64,000 nucleotides of DNA from Neocallimastix lanati (nom. inval.) (GCA_016946835.1 JACVTC010000045.1:590501-654500), one strand, 5' to 3'; shown: positions 12,421 to 25,659, counted from the first letter of the stretch. Numbers and translations are program-made. Notes: generated by a model not told the origin, from the letters alone.

Positions 12421-12686
12421 AATATATAAATAAAATGAATGCCTGTAATTTCAAATGTGAAAAAGAAATAAAATATTTAATATTTATTTAAATATAAATT
12501 TTATAATAAATTATAAAAAAAAAAATAAAAAAAATATTTACAAAAATTTAAAAAAGAGATATATATTTATATATAAAAAAAAAATTCAAATTAAAAAAAA
12601 TATATATATATATATATAAATTAAATTGGAATTTAAATATAAATTCAATAGTATAATAATATAAAATTATCTCTTCATACTAAAAA

Positions 12687-15600
12687 ATGAATTTAAAAAA
12701 AATTAGTATTATTATTTCTTTATTATCATTCAATTTAAAAGTTCATTCTGTACCTTTTAACAAAAATAAAGTGTCCTCAAAAAGAAGAAATTTATCATTT
12801 AATATATCAGAAAATATTAATGATATTGTTGATATTTTAGAAGAAAAAATTTATGATACTTTACCAGATGTTGATGTTGCTATGAATGTTACAAATAATA
12901 TTGCTGATGAAGAAACAGATAATTATTCTGATGTAGTAGAACAAATTGATACAAATGAAGTAATATATATTATAGATTATTAATATATTTAATTTACAAT
13001 AATTTTTTTTTATAATAAATATAAATTTTTATTTAAAAAAATATATACATTATAGTGTACTAGTCAAGAATGTATTGAGATATCAAAAAGAATCTTAAAT
13101 AGTTTGGATACATCTATTAATCCTTGTGATGACTTTTATGAATTTAGTTGTGGTGGTTGGATTGAAATGGTATAATAACGTATATTTAAAAAATAATAAA
13201 AATATTAAATATTATTTCATAATAATAATTAATAATATATTAATATATATTAATATTTCAATTAAAATAGAATAAAAATAAACAATCATATTATGATCCT
13301 TTCGCTCAATTACGAGAGAAAACAACTGTAAAAATAAATAAATTTAGAAATTATAATTATAAGTGTGATGAGCTAATCATAAATTTATCTTATATAATAT
13401 ATATGAAATTATACTTAAATAGATTGATTTGAAAGAAATACTTGAAGATAGTTACCATTCTAATGATAAATTAAGTCAAAAGGAGAAGGAATATGATGAA
13501 GAATTATTTAATGCAACAAAAAATTTCTATTCAGCATGTATAAATAGTTATAACACCATCAATACAAATAATGAAATTTTAATAAACTATATTAATAAAT
13601 TTAATATTACAAAAGCATTAAATAATGCAGAAGAATTAGCAATTTTATTTGCAGAATTTAATGAAATCGGAATTAACACACTATTTAGAATAGAAGAAGG
13701 CTATATTAAAGGTCTTCCTTATGAAAGTATTCCATTACTCGAATTTAATTTTTCTATAAAGGATAAATTTTTAAAAGAGGCTTTTCTTGAAATTAAATTT
13801 TCAAAAGATAAACTTTCTTTGAAAAGATATTTTAGAGATGAAAATGAATATGATGAATATATTAAAGAACAAAATAAAAAAATTAATAATTATAAAGAAT
13901 ATGTAAAAAAAGTTTTATCAATAATTTATGGTTCAAATGAAAATAAAATTGATTCAATGTTAAAATCCATTATTGGTGTTCAATTTAAGATAGACCAAAT
14001 TTCAATTGAGTAAGCAATAATAATAATAATAAAAATAATAATGATAATAATAAATAATAAATAATTATTGTTTTAAATAAGTGCTTTATCTTTTTCTCCA
14101 CCGGGCCCAATTGAATTTATAGGAGCAATGGATTATGATTATAATACAGAAATCGAAACAACAAGCAATTATTATGATAGTTATGATGATTATTATTCAG
14201 ATGATGAATACGAATACACACAAGAAATAATAAATGAGCTTAATAATGATAGTGAATATGAATATAACGAAAATGAGGAATTCAGTTCTGATAAATTAAT
14301 AATAAGTATCAAAGATTTTAATGAAAAGTATCCTTTAATTAATTGGAAATTATATTTTGAAAAAGTATTCGAGAAGTATGGAATAGCTATTACTGACGAA
14401 TCATTAATTAGTGAAGAATCTAATTTTAAATATGTATATGAGTTTCTTAAAGAAACCGATAATAAAGACATAACTAATTTTTTGGAATGGTAATAATATT
14501 AAAAAAAATATTATTATAAATTTTCATTATTTAATATAAATAAAGTTGAAAATGTTTATATATGTATATATATATATTTATTTATTAATGAAAATAAATT
14601 TTTAATTCATAAAATTTTAATTCAATTTATTAATTGATATATTATAGGAATATCATTAAATATTTCTTAGATATAGGTACACAAATCAATGTATTTAAAA
14701 ATATAATATCCGATGAACTTTACCAAGCTAAAATAGAATACGAAAAAGCTTATTATGGTAAATATGATCAAAATTTTATTTATAAATAAATAATAATGAT
14801 AATTTATATTTAACTATATATATTATCATTATTATTTATTTATAATTCCGATATAGCTTTATTTATATTTTCTATTTATTTTAATAAAAATTATTTTTTT
14901 AATTATAAAAATGAAAATAAAAAAAAAATAAAGATGAAGAAGATATTGATGATGAAGAAGAAATACCAATATTTGAAGGCGATGATCCAAATTCAAAATG
15001 TATTAATTTAGTTGATGAGTATATGCCATTTGCTCTAAGTAAATATTATGCTGAAATGAAATTCCCTAAAAATATTAAACCAGAAGCAATGGATATGATA
15101 GAAAATATTAGAAATTCAATGATTGATAGAATAAAAAAATTAGAATGGCTTGATGAATCTACAAGAGAACATGCCATTGAAAAAGTTTTAAAGATTAAAT
15201 ATTCAATAGGATATTCAGATTATGTTATGAATGTTGAAAATATTTACAATAATTATAAATTTTTATTCCTCACTAAAAATGACATTTTATCTTTATTAAT
15301 TAGAATAACAAATTCCAAAAATAAGAAAATATATGACTTATTTTATAATGAAAATTATATTGAATCACAAATTAGTAACTACTTTTTTGATCTATTTAGT
15401 AAAACTTATGTTCGTTTTTATTTTATAAATTATTTATTTATTAGTTTAAAAATAAAATTATAATTTTAGAAATTTCTATATATATTCATTAAACTAACAA
15501 ACATTTTATAAATATTTATTATTAATATTATTTATTATATACATTATAGATCGTTAATGCCTTCTATGATTCAATGGAAAATTCTATGATTTTCCCAGCT

Positions 15601-16259
15601 GCTATATTACAATCACCAAAGTATGATGTAAATCAACCAGACTATATAAATTATGGTAACATAGGAAGTGTAATGGGTCATGAACTTACTCATGCCTTTG
15701 ATAATAATGGTAAAAATTACGATGCTAATGGAAAAGAAAATAATTGGGTATGTATGATTTGAGAAAAAATAAAATTTCTAAAAATTTTATAATTTTTTTT
15801 TTTTTTTTTTTTTTATTTTATTAAAAATTAAAAATCTTTTTCAACTATTTAATTTTATCTATAAAAAAAAAAAAAAAAAATAGTGGACTGATAATGATAA
15901 TGAAGAATTTAATGAATTTTCACAATGCTTTATTGATCAGTTAGTAAACAAATATATTAGATTTATTATAATATATAAAAAAAGAATTATTATTTTTATT
16001 TATACTAAAAAAAAAAAAAAAAAAATTCTTTTATTATTTAAAAAGGTATAATAATTTATCAATTGAAATCAAAGGAAAAAAATATTATGTTGATGGAGAG
16101 GTAAATATTTATTAAAATTAATAAATAAATATATAAATAAATAAATAAATAAAATAAATTAATAAAAAAAAAAATAATAAAATAAATTATAAAAATATAT
16201 ATAAATATTAATAAAAATATTGAAATTTTACCAGAAAAAAAAAAAATAAAATTAAATAA

Positions 16260-16290
<31 letters not shown>

Positions 16291-16654
16291 TTAAATCTAT
16301 ATATAATGTATATATAATTTTTAGAATACTCTTGATGAAAATCTTGCTGATAACAGTGGATTAAATAGAGCCTATGAAAGTTGGAAATTATCCATTGAAA
16401 ATAACCCAGAAAAGGCTAAAAAACGTAATATGAACCTTCCAGGTCTTTCTGATTATACAATGGAACAATTGTTTTATATATCTTTTGCCCATTCTTATTG
16501 TACATTAGAAGATGGTAAATTTATTAACGATTCACATTCTCCTAACAAAGTTCGTACCAATACTGTAATTATTAATAATAAACATTTTGCTAAAGTTTTT
16601 AATTGTCCAACAGGTTCATTAATGAATCCAGAACATAAATGTACCCTTTGGTAA
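12687..16654 (+). CDS. M13 (neprilysin-like) zinc metallopeptidase, 11 exons
   Basis: This is a secreted or surface zinc endopeptidase of the M13 family. Exons I place: 12687-12959, 13056-13169, 13271-13327, 13423-14009, 14082-14489, 14648-14757, 14934-about 15409, 15550-15747, 15884-15939, 16046-16100, 16325-16654. All phases agree and give about 887 residues. A signal peptide is predicted at 1-22 (hydrophobic ISIIISLLSF, ending VHSVP). Hallmarks: SLDTSINPCDDFYEFSCGGW in exon 2; substrate-binding VNAFYD; zinc site HELTH at about 719-723; ENLADNSGL at about 783-791 with the third ligand Glu; and the C-terminal CTLW. A long acidic Tyr/Asp/Glu/Asn insert fills exon 5. Introns are 72-224 bp with donors GTATGT, GTAATA, GTTAGT and GTAAAA. 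Oddities: the donor of exon 7 (GTTCGT) is weak, and the usual segment before VNAYY (a PVD...W...P block) is not found, so activity is uncertain. Paralogous fragments flank it on both sides. Confidence 0.9.
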
Positions 16655-17060
16655 TTAAATACTATTTTTCTTTTTGTTTTTTATAATAAAATTATATAAA
16701 TATGTATATATGCATATTTATAAGTTATTATTATATTTGAATATTTTTAAAAATATTCTATAATAATGAAAATATAAATTTTATCAAAAGGAAACAATAG
16801 AAATTTTAAGTTAAAATATGATGTAAAACATGTAAAACATCTATTTTAAATTGAAAAAAAAAAAAATATATAATTAATATAAAATTTAATTTAATTTATG
16901 GTGAAAATTAATAACATAGTGAAATTAATCAATTGTTATTATACACCAAAATTATTTAAATATTTATACTAGAGGAGATAAATTAATTTATATAAAAGTA
17001 TAAAAAATATTTAAACATTAAATAAAAATAAAAAATAAAAGATCTATTAAAAAAAAAATA
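16655..17060 (+). other. 3' flank of the M13 gene
   Basis: No gene is seen. The stretch at about 16780-17000 recurs at 20540-20800, beyond the LINE insertions, and part of it at 10603-10680. It is therefore a duplicated flank of the peptidase locus. Confidence 0.6.
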
Positions 17061-17069
17061 TTTTATGTG

Positions 17070-17190
17070 TTTTATTATTATTGCTATTATTATAATTATT
17101 ATTATTATTATTATTATTGCTATTATTATTACTATTATTACTATTATTATATTTTATATAATAATAGTAATAATAATAGTAATAATAGGT
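17070..17190. repeat. (ATT)n microsatellite
   Basis: Imperfect ATT/ACT/GCT triplets (TATTATTATTATTGCTATTA) run directly into the LINE. Any protein reading of this run (poly-Ile) is not part of the reverse transcriptase. Confidence 0.85.
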
Positions 17191-19030
17191 ATTAGAGGTA
17201 ATTGCTATCAATTTATAAAAAATCTATATTTGACTTCTAAAGCCAGTGTTAAAATTGATGATCAATATTCGGAATCTTTTAATATTATGAAAGGAGTTAG
17301 ACAAGGTTGTCCACTATCACTAATTCTTTTCAATCTATTTATTAATGACATTTTTAATGATTTTTCAGAACTTGGAATTCCTTTATGCTGTGGTGGACTC
17401 TTTGCAAATAATATTGTTCTATGCGCACAGTCAAGAACTAAGTTAAAAAAAATGCTTAAGAAGGTAAATGAATGGTCTAAATTTAATATGATGAATTTTA
17501 GAATTAACAAATGTGCAACGATGGTGAATCGACCCGACACACCTCTTTTTCATAATAAAAAAGATCCTACTTTTCATCTTTCTGGTCAACCAATCCCAAT
17601 AACTAAATGCTATACCTATTTAGGTATACCATTTGATAAAAGCTTATCGTTAAACCCTATTATTAAATTACTTAACTCTAAAGTTACTAAAGCTCTCTTT
17701 TCTGTTATTAAATTTCTTTCAAATTCCAAAATTCCTATTCCATTTAAGAAGATTATAATTAACTACTATGTACTTAGTAAAGTCTCTTACTTTGCACTTT
17801 TACTTGATTCAAATAAAACGAGAACAAATAATACTCAGAAATTAATTAATAAAGGATTAAGATGGATTACAGGTTTACAAAAAACCGAATCTTTTATTAA
17901 TGTATATTCTATTTCAAAAGATTTAAATATTCTCCATTTTCAGCTAAGTGTGCTTTCTCTCAAGTCAAATGTTTTGATAAATGGAAAGATTCAAATTGCA
18001 TTATTTCATATTAAGTAGAACTCTTAAACGTAGACTAGAGAAAAGAGGTAATAATGATAATAAAATCAAGGATTTTTATTGGAATAGACATATGAAAATC
18101 AGTTCTATTAAAGCTGAATTTTATGATAAAAACAGATTCGAAGAAACATCAAATTTTATAAAACTTTGTTATGAAAATTCTGATCTTTCTTATGGTTTCT
18201 ATTGGCTATTGAGAGCACGAAGCCGATATATATTAGATGCTAGAATTGCTAAAGCTACAAAAATAATAGTTCAACTATGTCCTAATTTTTGTCTCTGTTG
18301 TATAAGTAATAAACAATGGATAAGACATTGGTTAATTGATTGTCCATTTTTCAATCATATTCGTAGTAAAGTAAATGATATAATTATATTTTTATATAAT
18401 GCTTTTAACCGGGGCAACCTAACAAATGATATTATTAATAGTAATAATTATAATAGCAACAGTAATAGTAGTAATAGTAATTATAAAAATATAAATAATA
18501 GTATTAGTAATAATAGTTATAGTAATATTAGTAATAGTATTATTAATAATATTAGTAATAGTATTGAAAATAATGTGTATGTAGATTCTTGTGTGTATGA
18601 AAAAATGTTTAATTTCCTTCTTAGAGAAAGAAGTATTAATAATAGTACAAATGAATGGAAGGATCTATTTAAGTGCCAGATGAAATCAGGTGCTTATTCT
18701 GATACTACATTCTTGGTGGTTACTGCGGCTCTTCTTCAATCGATTATACCTATTGCTATTGGCCAGCAATGGTCTTTGTTCAATAGGTTCAAAAAGAATC
18801 GTACTACTACTACCATGAGCGTCAATGCTGAAGAAACATTAAGACAGGTCAGCAGTGCTAGCGCAACCAATGAAGATCATAATTTCTTATCTTAAAATTA
18901 TGATTAACATTGTGAAGTCAAAATTAATTATTATACTTCAGTATAATAATGCCTTTGTGAAGTCTTATAGATATTAATTAAATGAAACTAGAATATTTTA
19001 TACTATTATTTTATTTTATTTTATTTTTAT

Positions 19031-19062
<32 letters not shown>

Positions 19063-19175
19063 TTTATTTTTTTATCTTTTTTTTTTTTTCTTTTTATTAC
19101 ATGTATTTTTTCATATATTTAATTAATAAAGATGAAACAAGTTTGCTGTCGTTAAAAAAAAAAAAAAAAAAAAAT
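17190..19175 (+). mobile_element. LINE (non-LTR retrotransposon), 5'-truncated, with poly-A tail
   Basis: The reverse transcriptase begins inside the palm (NLYLTSKASVKI, GVRQGCPLSLILFNLFINDI) and runs through the block WSKFNMMNFRINKC and TYLGIPF to about 17990. A frame change near 17990 leads into the C-terminal part, which has a cysteine/histidine zinc-binding motif (CLCC, then HWLIDCPFF, about 18290-18350). The catalytic box is FANNIV where the family has F/Y-ADD, so both aspartates are replaced and the enzyme is dead. An Asn/Ser-rich insert at about 18420-18570 comes from microsatellite growth. A 3' UTR with T runs ends in a poly-A tail at 19155-19174. No endonuclease is seen because of 5' truncation. 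It lies in the 3' flank of the M13 gene. Confidence 0.9.
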
Positions 19176-19249
19176 TACTATTATTATCATTATTATTGTA
19201 ATGTGGTGTATTAATTCTCACTCTAATATAAAAGAAAATGATTAAGAAA

Positions 19250-20200
19250 ATTACAATAAAAATAGCTCAAATAGAAAGAATTCTTTATAGCGAAACCTTA
19301 CAGTTTGTTCTAATGCTCTTTCTTGTGATCTTCAAATTTCCCCGATTTCTGGATTTGTGTTGCACCGTGAATTGAATGCTTTTGTAAATGGAGAATTTCA
19401 AAATATTATATTAAGAATCTAATGAGTAATATCTTTAAAATACCAAAATATTCATGGGCTGAAAAATCACGTTTTTTTTTCAAGAAAATTAAGAAAGAAA
19501 ATATTAAAAGATACAAAGATATTATTGAATTTTATTGGTTGAACAGAGGTAATCGTCAATTTAATTTAGATTTTAACTCGATCTTGAGACTAAAACTATA
19601 AATATAATGCAACCATTACAATAAGAATCAGTAGAGTTTCTGACGAATATCCGAAAGCATGCCCTTTCTGTGAAAAACGTAAACAATCTTTTATCCATTG
19701 GATTTTTGAATGTTCTTCCATTTCTTTATTAAGATGTGAATCTTTATATTTCCTCAATGACCTATTTATAATATTAGGTAATAAATTAAAGAATCTTTCC
19801 ATAATACCTTCATATTCTAGTATTTTAAAATATGAAGCCTTTACTTAATATATTAACATATTCCTTCTTAGTAGAATTTCAACTTTAGATTAGTTGTTCA
19901 TTTAAATGTCTATTGGGGAACGGAGACATTTAAGTGAATAATTCTTAGACAGTTCACAAAGGTTTACTATTCCGTATATTGTGGATCTTTGGCATTATTA
20001 TGTTAACACAATTCAAGTCATTAGTAGCTCTCATGAATTACTTTTTAATCGATTTAGTAAGAAATCTGTCTAGTCAGTACCAAGAGTACGGATATGGCTT
20101 AGACGGAATTCTATTAATAGTCCTATTTCTTATTTTTCAGACGCAATTACTAACAGTCTAGTTCTGTTCATAGAACCAAAGTATAATAATTCTGTAAATA
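19250..20200 (+). mobile_element. Second LINE fragment (3' part), decayed
   Basis: The translation shows PKYSWAEKSRFFFKKI and IIEFYWLNRGN, then a C-terminal zinc-binding motif (CPFCEKRKQ, then HWIFECSS) at about 19660-19720. This resembles the tail of the LINE just upstream but is a different copy with many breaks. No RT core is present. The right limit is unclear. Confidence 0.65.
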
Positions 20201-20539
20201 ATGATTTTTTTTATGGTTTCTTATGTTTCAAGGAAAGAGTTTAGTAGACACCATATTATCTATTTTAAGGACGTTACTTCTTTATTTTATTATTTTAGAT
20301 TTAAATAGTGACTATCTTAGAACTCATTATATATATCACATTGATATTTATTTATCTTTTGAACTCATTTTTGCCTTTATTACATTAAATTTTCTATTAT
20401 TTATTAAATTTATTTTTTTATTAAACTTTAATTTTTTATTTTATTTAATCTTTTTTATTATATACATTTTATTTATACTTTGATTTTTATGTATTACAAC
20501 ATAAAAAATAAAAAACATTATGTTTTTAATATTATACAA

Positions 20540-20800
20540 TATAAAAAAAAACTTTATCAAAAGAAAGCAATAGAATTTTTAGGTTAAAATACGGAGTAAA
20601 ATATCAATATTTAAAATATATATATATATTTATATTTTAATTATATATTTTTTTTTAAATACATATATATACATATTTAAAGGAAAAAAATTAAAATAAT
20701 AACATAATGAAATTAATCAGTTGTAATATAACCCCAATAGAATTATTTCCATACTAATAGTAAAAGAGATAAATTAATATAACTTATTAAAAGAAAGAAA
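20540..20800. repeat. M13-locus 3'-flank block, copy 3
   Basis: The sequence aligns with 16780-17000 (TTTATCAAAAGAAAGCAATA, ATAACATAATGAAATTAATC, GAGATAAATTAATATA). It lies on the far side of the LINE pieces from the main gene's flank, showing another duplicated flank. Confidence 0.6.
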
Positions 20801-20859
20801 TTTTATGAGAAATAATCAATTTCATTTAATAAAATTTATTATTTTCTAAAAATAAAATG

Positions 20860-22120
20860 GAAAAGAAATACTTTTTAAAAAAAAAAAAAAAAAAAATTTT
20901 AAAAATTAGGGGGATTTTATAAAATACATCAAAAATTTAAAAATTAATAATTTTCCAATAGGTAATGCAAAATATTATAAAAATTTAATATTTTTAATAA
21001 AAGTTAGTACTTTTTAAATGCGTATAAATATATTCAAAGTGTAGTGATGCAAAACCCAAAAATAAGAGGTCTTCACATAAAAATATTATCTCCTGTTAAA
21101 AGGTTATAAAATAGTACTTTAAGTCATAAAAAATAAAAAGAAATGACATATAAATATTCATAGCAATATAATGTTTCAATGAAAAAATATTTAGTTTTAG
21201 CAAAAAAACAATATTAATTTCTATTATATTTTATATATTTGAGTAATTATATAAAATAGAAATAGATAATAGTTTTTTTAAGTTATATTAAAGTTTATTT
21301 AAAATAGTACATTAAATAAACTTTAATAGATATATGGAATCTGTAACAAGTACTTTGAAATATTGCATTAAAATTAATGTATAAACCGTAATTTATATAT
21401 ATATAAAACTATGTAGTTTGTTATAATAAAATGATATCATTACAACTCCTAATTCTTTATCCTAAATAAGTATTATTAAAGTTATTATAATTCAATTTCA
21501 TTAAATCAGTTTCTAATAATTATTTTTATTAATAATTTTATTTTATTAAAAATTGATATACAACTCAAAAGTTCGATGTACTTTTGTTGGGATTTATTTA
21601 TTAAATTTATTAATTTATTATTTATTTATTTATTTAATTTTATATAAAAACTACATATATTTAAAAATAATATTTAACAACTTTCTTATACTTTTGATTA
21701 TAAACTAACTTAACATAATATAACTTTTAATCTTAACTTTTACTTAACAACGACGACACTTCTCTTCATTCAGAGAAATGCTTTATTTTTATGTTATTTA
21801 GTTATAATTAACTATTTAATTAATTGTTCTTGTGATTAGAATAAACTATTAATAATTATTATTTAAGGAAATATTTAAAAACTATATAAATATAAATATA
21901 AAATAAAATAATTAAAACATTGATTTATGCTATAAAATTTATTATTAATTAAATTTATAAATAATATATAGAAATCAAGCCACATATAGAATTTGTTGTA
22001 AAATCATTAGATTTAAATTTGATTTATGACATTAATTTATGTTTGAATAATAAAAACTAATTTTATATTAATTAAGGTTTGAATATTTCATTTTATATCA
22101 AAATCAATTAAAAAAATGTT
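20860..22120. other. A+T-rich intergenic stretch, nothing recognised
   Basis: No open frame with protein-like composition, RNA gene or clear repeat was recognised between the duplicated flank and the promoter-like block at about 22130. Confidence 0.5.
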
Positions 22121-22127
22121 GCAATTG

Positions 22128-22380
22128 CCTATTTGTGTAACCTTAAATATATAATTAATAATTAATTATATATTTATTTATTTATTATTTATTTATTTAT
22201 TTATTTATTTATTATTTATTTATTTATTTATTAATTTATATTTATTTACTTATTTATTTATTTATTAATGTATATTTATTTATTAATGTATATTTATTTA
22301 CTTATTTATTTATTTATTAATGTATATTTATTTATTAATGTATATTTATTTACTTATTTATTTATTTTTAGTTTAATTTT
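22128..22380 (+). repeat. M13 upstream block with (TTTA)n and a higher-order repeat
   Basis: TTTGTGTAACCTTAAATAT is followed by TTTA tetramers. From about 22225 a longer unit (TTTATTAATGTATATTTA type) recurs several times. The first block matches the upstream regions at about 11735 and 12341. Confidence 0.65.
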
Positions 22381-22544
22381 ATATTCAATTATAGATATTA
22401 TGTAATATATTTTAATAAATGTATATAAAGAAAATGGATGACAATTTCTTAATATAAAAGAAAAAAAAAAAAAATAAAAAAATAATAAATCAAATTAGAA
22501 TTTAGACATAAGTTCAAAATAATCTAAAAATAAAAAATTATCTC

Positions 22545-24350
22545 TTAGTAATATCCAATAATTTAAAAGTGTATTCTGTACTTTTTTAAAACATAATAAT
22601 AAAGTATCTTCAAACTTAAAAAGGAAAAATTTTATCGTTTGATGTATCAGAAAATGTTAATGATAAATACTGATACTTTGGAAGAAAAAAATTTATGATA
22701 CATAACCAGTTGACGATAGTGATATAAAAGTTGAAGATACTATTATTGATGAAGAAATGGGATAATGATTCTGATATAGAAGAACCAATTGATACAAATA
22801 AAGTAATTTATATTATAGATTATTAATATATTTAATACATAATTATTTTTTTATAGTAAATTCAATTTTATTGAAAAAAAATATTAAATAGTTAAATTTA
22901 CGTGAAATACCTGAAGGTATCGATCAAGTTAACGATAAGTTAAGAGAAGAAGGAAAATAATGAAAAATTATTTATTGGAACAAAAAAAAATTTTTTTCAT
23001 CATTCATCATGTTTAAATTTTCGATAACAAAAAAAAAACCTAAATAATGAAAAATTTAATAGAATATATCCAATAAATTTAATATTAACAATGTATTAAC
23101 TAATATTGATGAATTAGCTACTTTATTAACTGAATTTAGTGATCACGAAATTAATATACTCTTTAGAATTTTTTAAAATGGAAGTAATTTATGTTAGAGG
23201 TCAATTTTCCTTATGAATATATTGCAATAATTGATGATAGGCCCTTTCTGATGAAAAATGCTTAAAAAAAAGAAGCATTACTTGAAATTATTCTATCAAA
23301 AGATGATTTTTCTTTGAAAGGAGATTTTAGAAAGGAGAAAAAATGTAATAAATATATTAAGGAACAATATTAAATAATTAATAAATTATAAATTATATGT
23401 TAGAAAAATTTTAACAATAATTTATGGTTCAAATGAAAATAGAACTGAAACAATGCAAAAAACTATTATTGATTTTCAAAATAAATGAGTAATAATAATA
23501 TTTATACATTAATAATAATAATAATAGCAATAATATTAATATTATTATAATTATTAATAATAATAATTATAATTATAATTATAATTATAAAAAATGCTGT
23601 ACATAAGTACTGAATATTATACCTCACCCAAGTCAATTAATTTTAGAAGAACAATGGATATTATTATAACATGGAAATTGAAACAATGAAAAATTATTAT
23701 TATAATGATGAATGATGATGATTACCCAATAGATGGTAGCTATGAATATTCATAAGAATCAATAGATAACAGTAATACTTATAATGGATATGAATAAGAT
23801 GAAAATGAGGAATTCGGTTCTGATAAATTAATTATGAGTATCAAAGATTTTCATGAAAAATATTCTTTAATTCATTGGAAATTATATTAATTATATTTTG
23901 AAAAAAAAAATTTTTTTGAAAACTTCAGAATGACTATTGCTGATGAATTAATAATTAGTGAAAGCTCTTATTTTAAATTTGCATATATATATGAGTATCT
24001 AAAAGAAATCGATAATAAAGATATGGCTAATTTTATGGAATAGTAATGATATTAAATAAAAAATTATAAATTTTCATTATTAAATATAAATATATACTTG
24101 ATTATAATATTTCTATTTTTCTTTATTTATTTTTATTCATAAAAATAAATATTTAATTCATAAAATTTTAATTCAATATATAAATTAATATATATTATAG
24201 AACTATCATTAAAAATTTCTTGGGTATAGATACTGAATTCCAATGTATTTAAAAATATAATATCTGTCAAACTTTACCAAATTAAAAAGAATACAAAAAA
24301 GCATTTAATAGTAAATATGATAAAATTTTATTTATGAATAAATTATAAAA
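22545..24350 (+). pseudogene. M13 peptidase pseudogene, 5' half
   Basis: The sequence aligns with the main gene from exon 1 (KVYSV, then RKNFIV and SENVND at about 22560-22670) through exon 4 (FNINNVLTNIDELATLLTEF, about 23080-23140), exon 5 (GSDKLIMSIKDFHEKY at about 23815-23865) and exon 6 (IIKNFLGIDTEF at about 24205). Frames are broken many times. It stops in the intron after exon 6, just before a minus-strand copia remnant. It is older than the main gene by its divergence. Confidence 0.85.
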
Positions 24351-24489
24351 TATATATATGTTAATCGAGTTTTTGTATTAATTTTTGAACGTAATAAAAA
24401 ACTTTACATTTGAAGACAAGTATGTTTGAGTAATTAACTTTGTTATTAGTTAGAAATTCATATGAAATTTTATTGTTTTATACCTTTAT

Positions 24490-25165
24490 AAGAGATTCGG
24501 TTATGAATGTAATTGGAAGTGGTTACGGCGTCTTCACAAAATTGTAAATTCAATTATGCATCATTTAACATTGATTTTGAAGAATTGATTATAGTACCGT
24601 TGAAACGTTCAATCTTACCATTTTATTGTGGAAGGTAAAGAACAATGAATTGATATTGTATTCAAGGATTAATACAGAATTTTTTAAAATTTTTGTTGTT
24701 ATATTCGGTGCCATTATCTGTACGAATATATTGAATTCTTTTATTAAATTAATTTTTTATTTTATTAAACCAATTACGGAAGTGATAAAAAGTTTCGGAT
24801 TTACTTTTAATAAATCGAGTCCATCCAAATTTTGAATGATAATTCAGAATTGTTAAAATATATTTGTTGTCAAAAAGAGAGTTTTGGAATGGACCTATAA
24901 GGTCCATGTGTATGAGTTGAAATATAATTTTTTTCTCAAAATATGTTTTTATTATTTTGATTATTATCTATGGATTCCTTCAAGTTTGATAAGATGATTT
25001 CAGGCAATACATCCTTAACGTATTCATTACATTTATTCAAATCATTTTTAAATTGGAATTCATTAATCCAACGGAGTTCCTCTGGAAGACTTCTGTTAAG
25101 GATACTTTAACACTTGGTTCAATGTCATTATATATTTTCACGATTCATCAATGATATTTTGAAGT
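24490..25165 (-). mobile_element. Copia remnant: gag piece and integrase core
   Basis: On the minus strand, a gag piece (NDIEPS, then a block like EFQFKNDWNKC) at about 24990-25165 is followed by the integrase core: HMDLIGPFQNSL at about 24890, YIRTDNGTEYNN at about 24720, NGKIERFNGTIINS at about 24600. It belongs to the subfamily of the young copy at 34368. No LTR was recognised. It is a broken, short fossil. Confidence 0.85.
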
Positions 25166-25659
25166 TCAACATATTAATATAACAATAATAATTAAATTAA
25201 TAATAATGCATCAAAACTCTTATTCATAAATAAGTATGAATTATTAAATTTAATTAGAGAAAAATATTTTTATTTTAACTTAATAATTCATTAAAAAAAA
25301 GAAAAAAAAACTCTATATTAATATTTATTAAATAGAACAATAAAATAATTAAAATTTATTTTATAAGAAATTTATTTAAATTAAACTTAATATTATTTAT
25401 TTAAATTCTCAATAAAATTAATCAATTTAATAAAATTCATCATATTAATAAATTATAAATTACTTCAAAAATAATATAATAATAAATTATTATTATTTTT
25501 TAGTACTAATTATTAATAATAGATAACAATGTTAATATAATAAAATCAAAGTTTTCATAAATATTTTAACAATATTTAAATGTAATAATAAATCAACAAT
25601 ATATTTAAAGATTCCTTTATAAGAAATAATTCATCCTTATTGAATACATATAAAATTTT

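Noticed and set aside
17262-17540. Minus-strand frame opposite the LINE RT
   Set aside because: It is the complement of a conserved RT region; no independent protein features.
18420-18570. Asn/Ser-rich stretch as an independent gene
   Set aside because: It is continuous with the LINE C-terminal frame and made of AGTAAT-type microsatellite codons.
20223-20483. Leu/Phe/Ile-rich frame resembling a membrane protein
   Set aside because: It lies in A+T-rich text after the LINE fragment, with no homologue recognised and composition expected from T-rich DNA.
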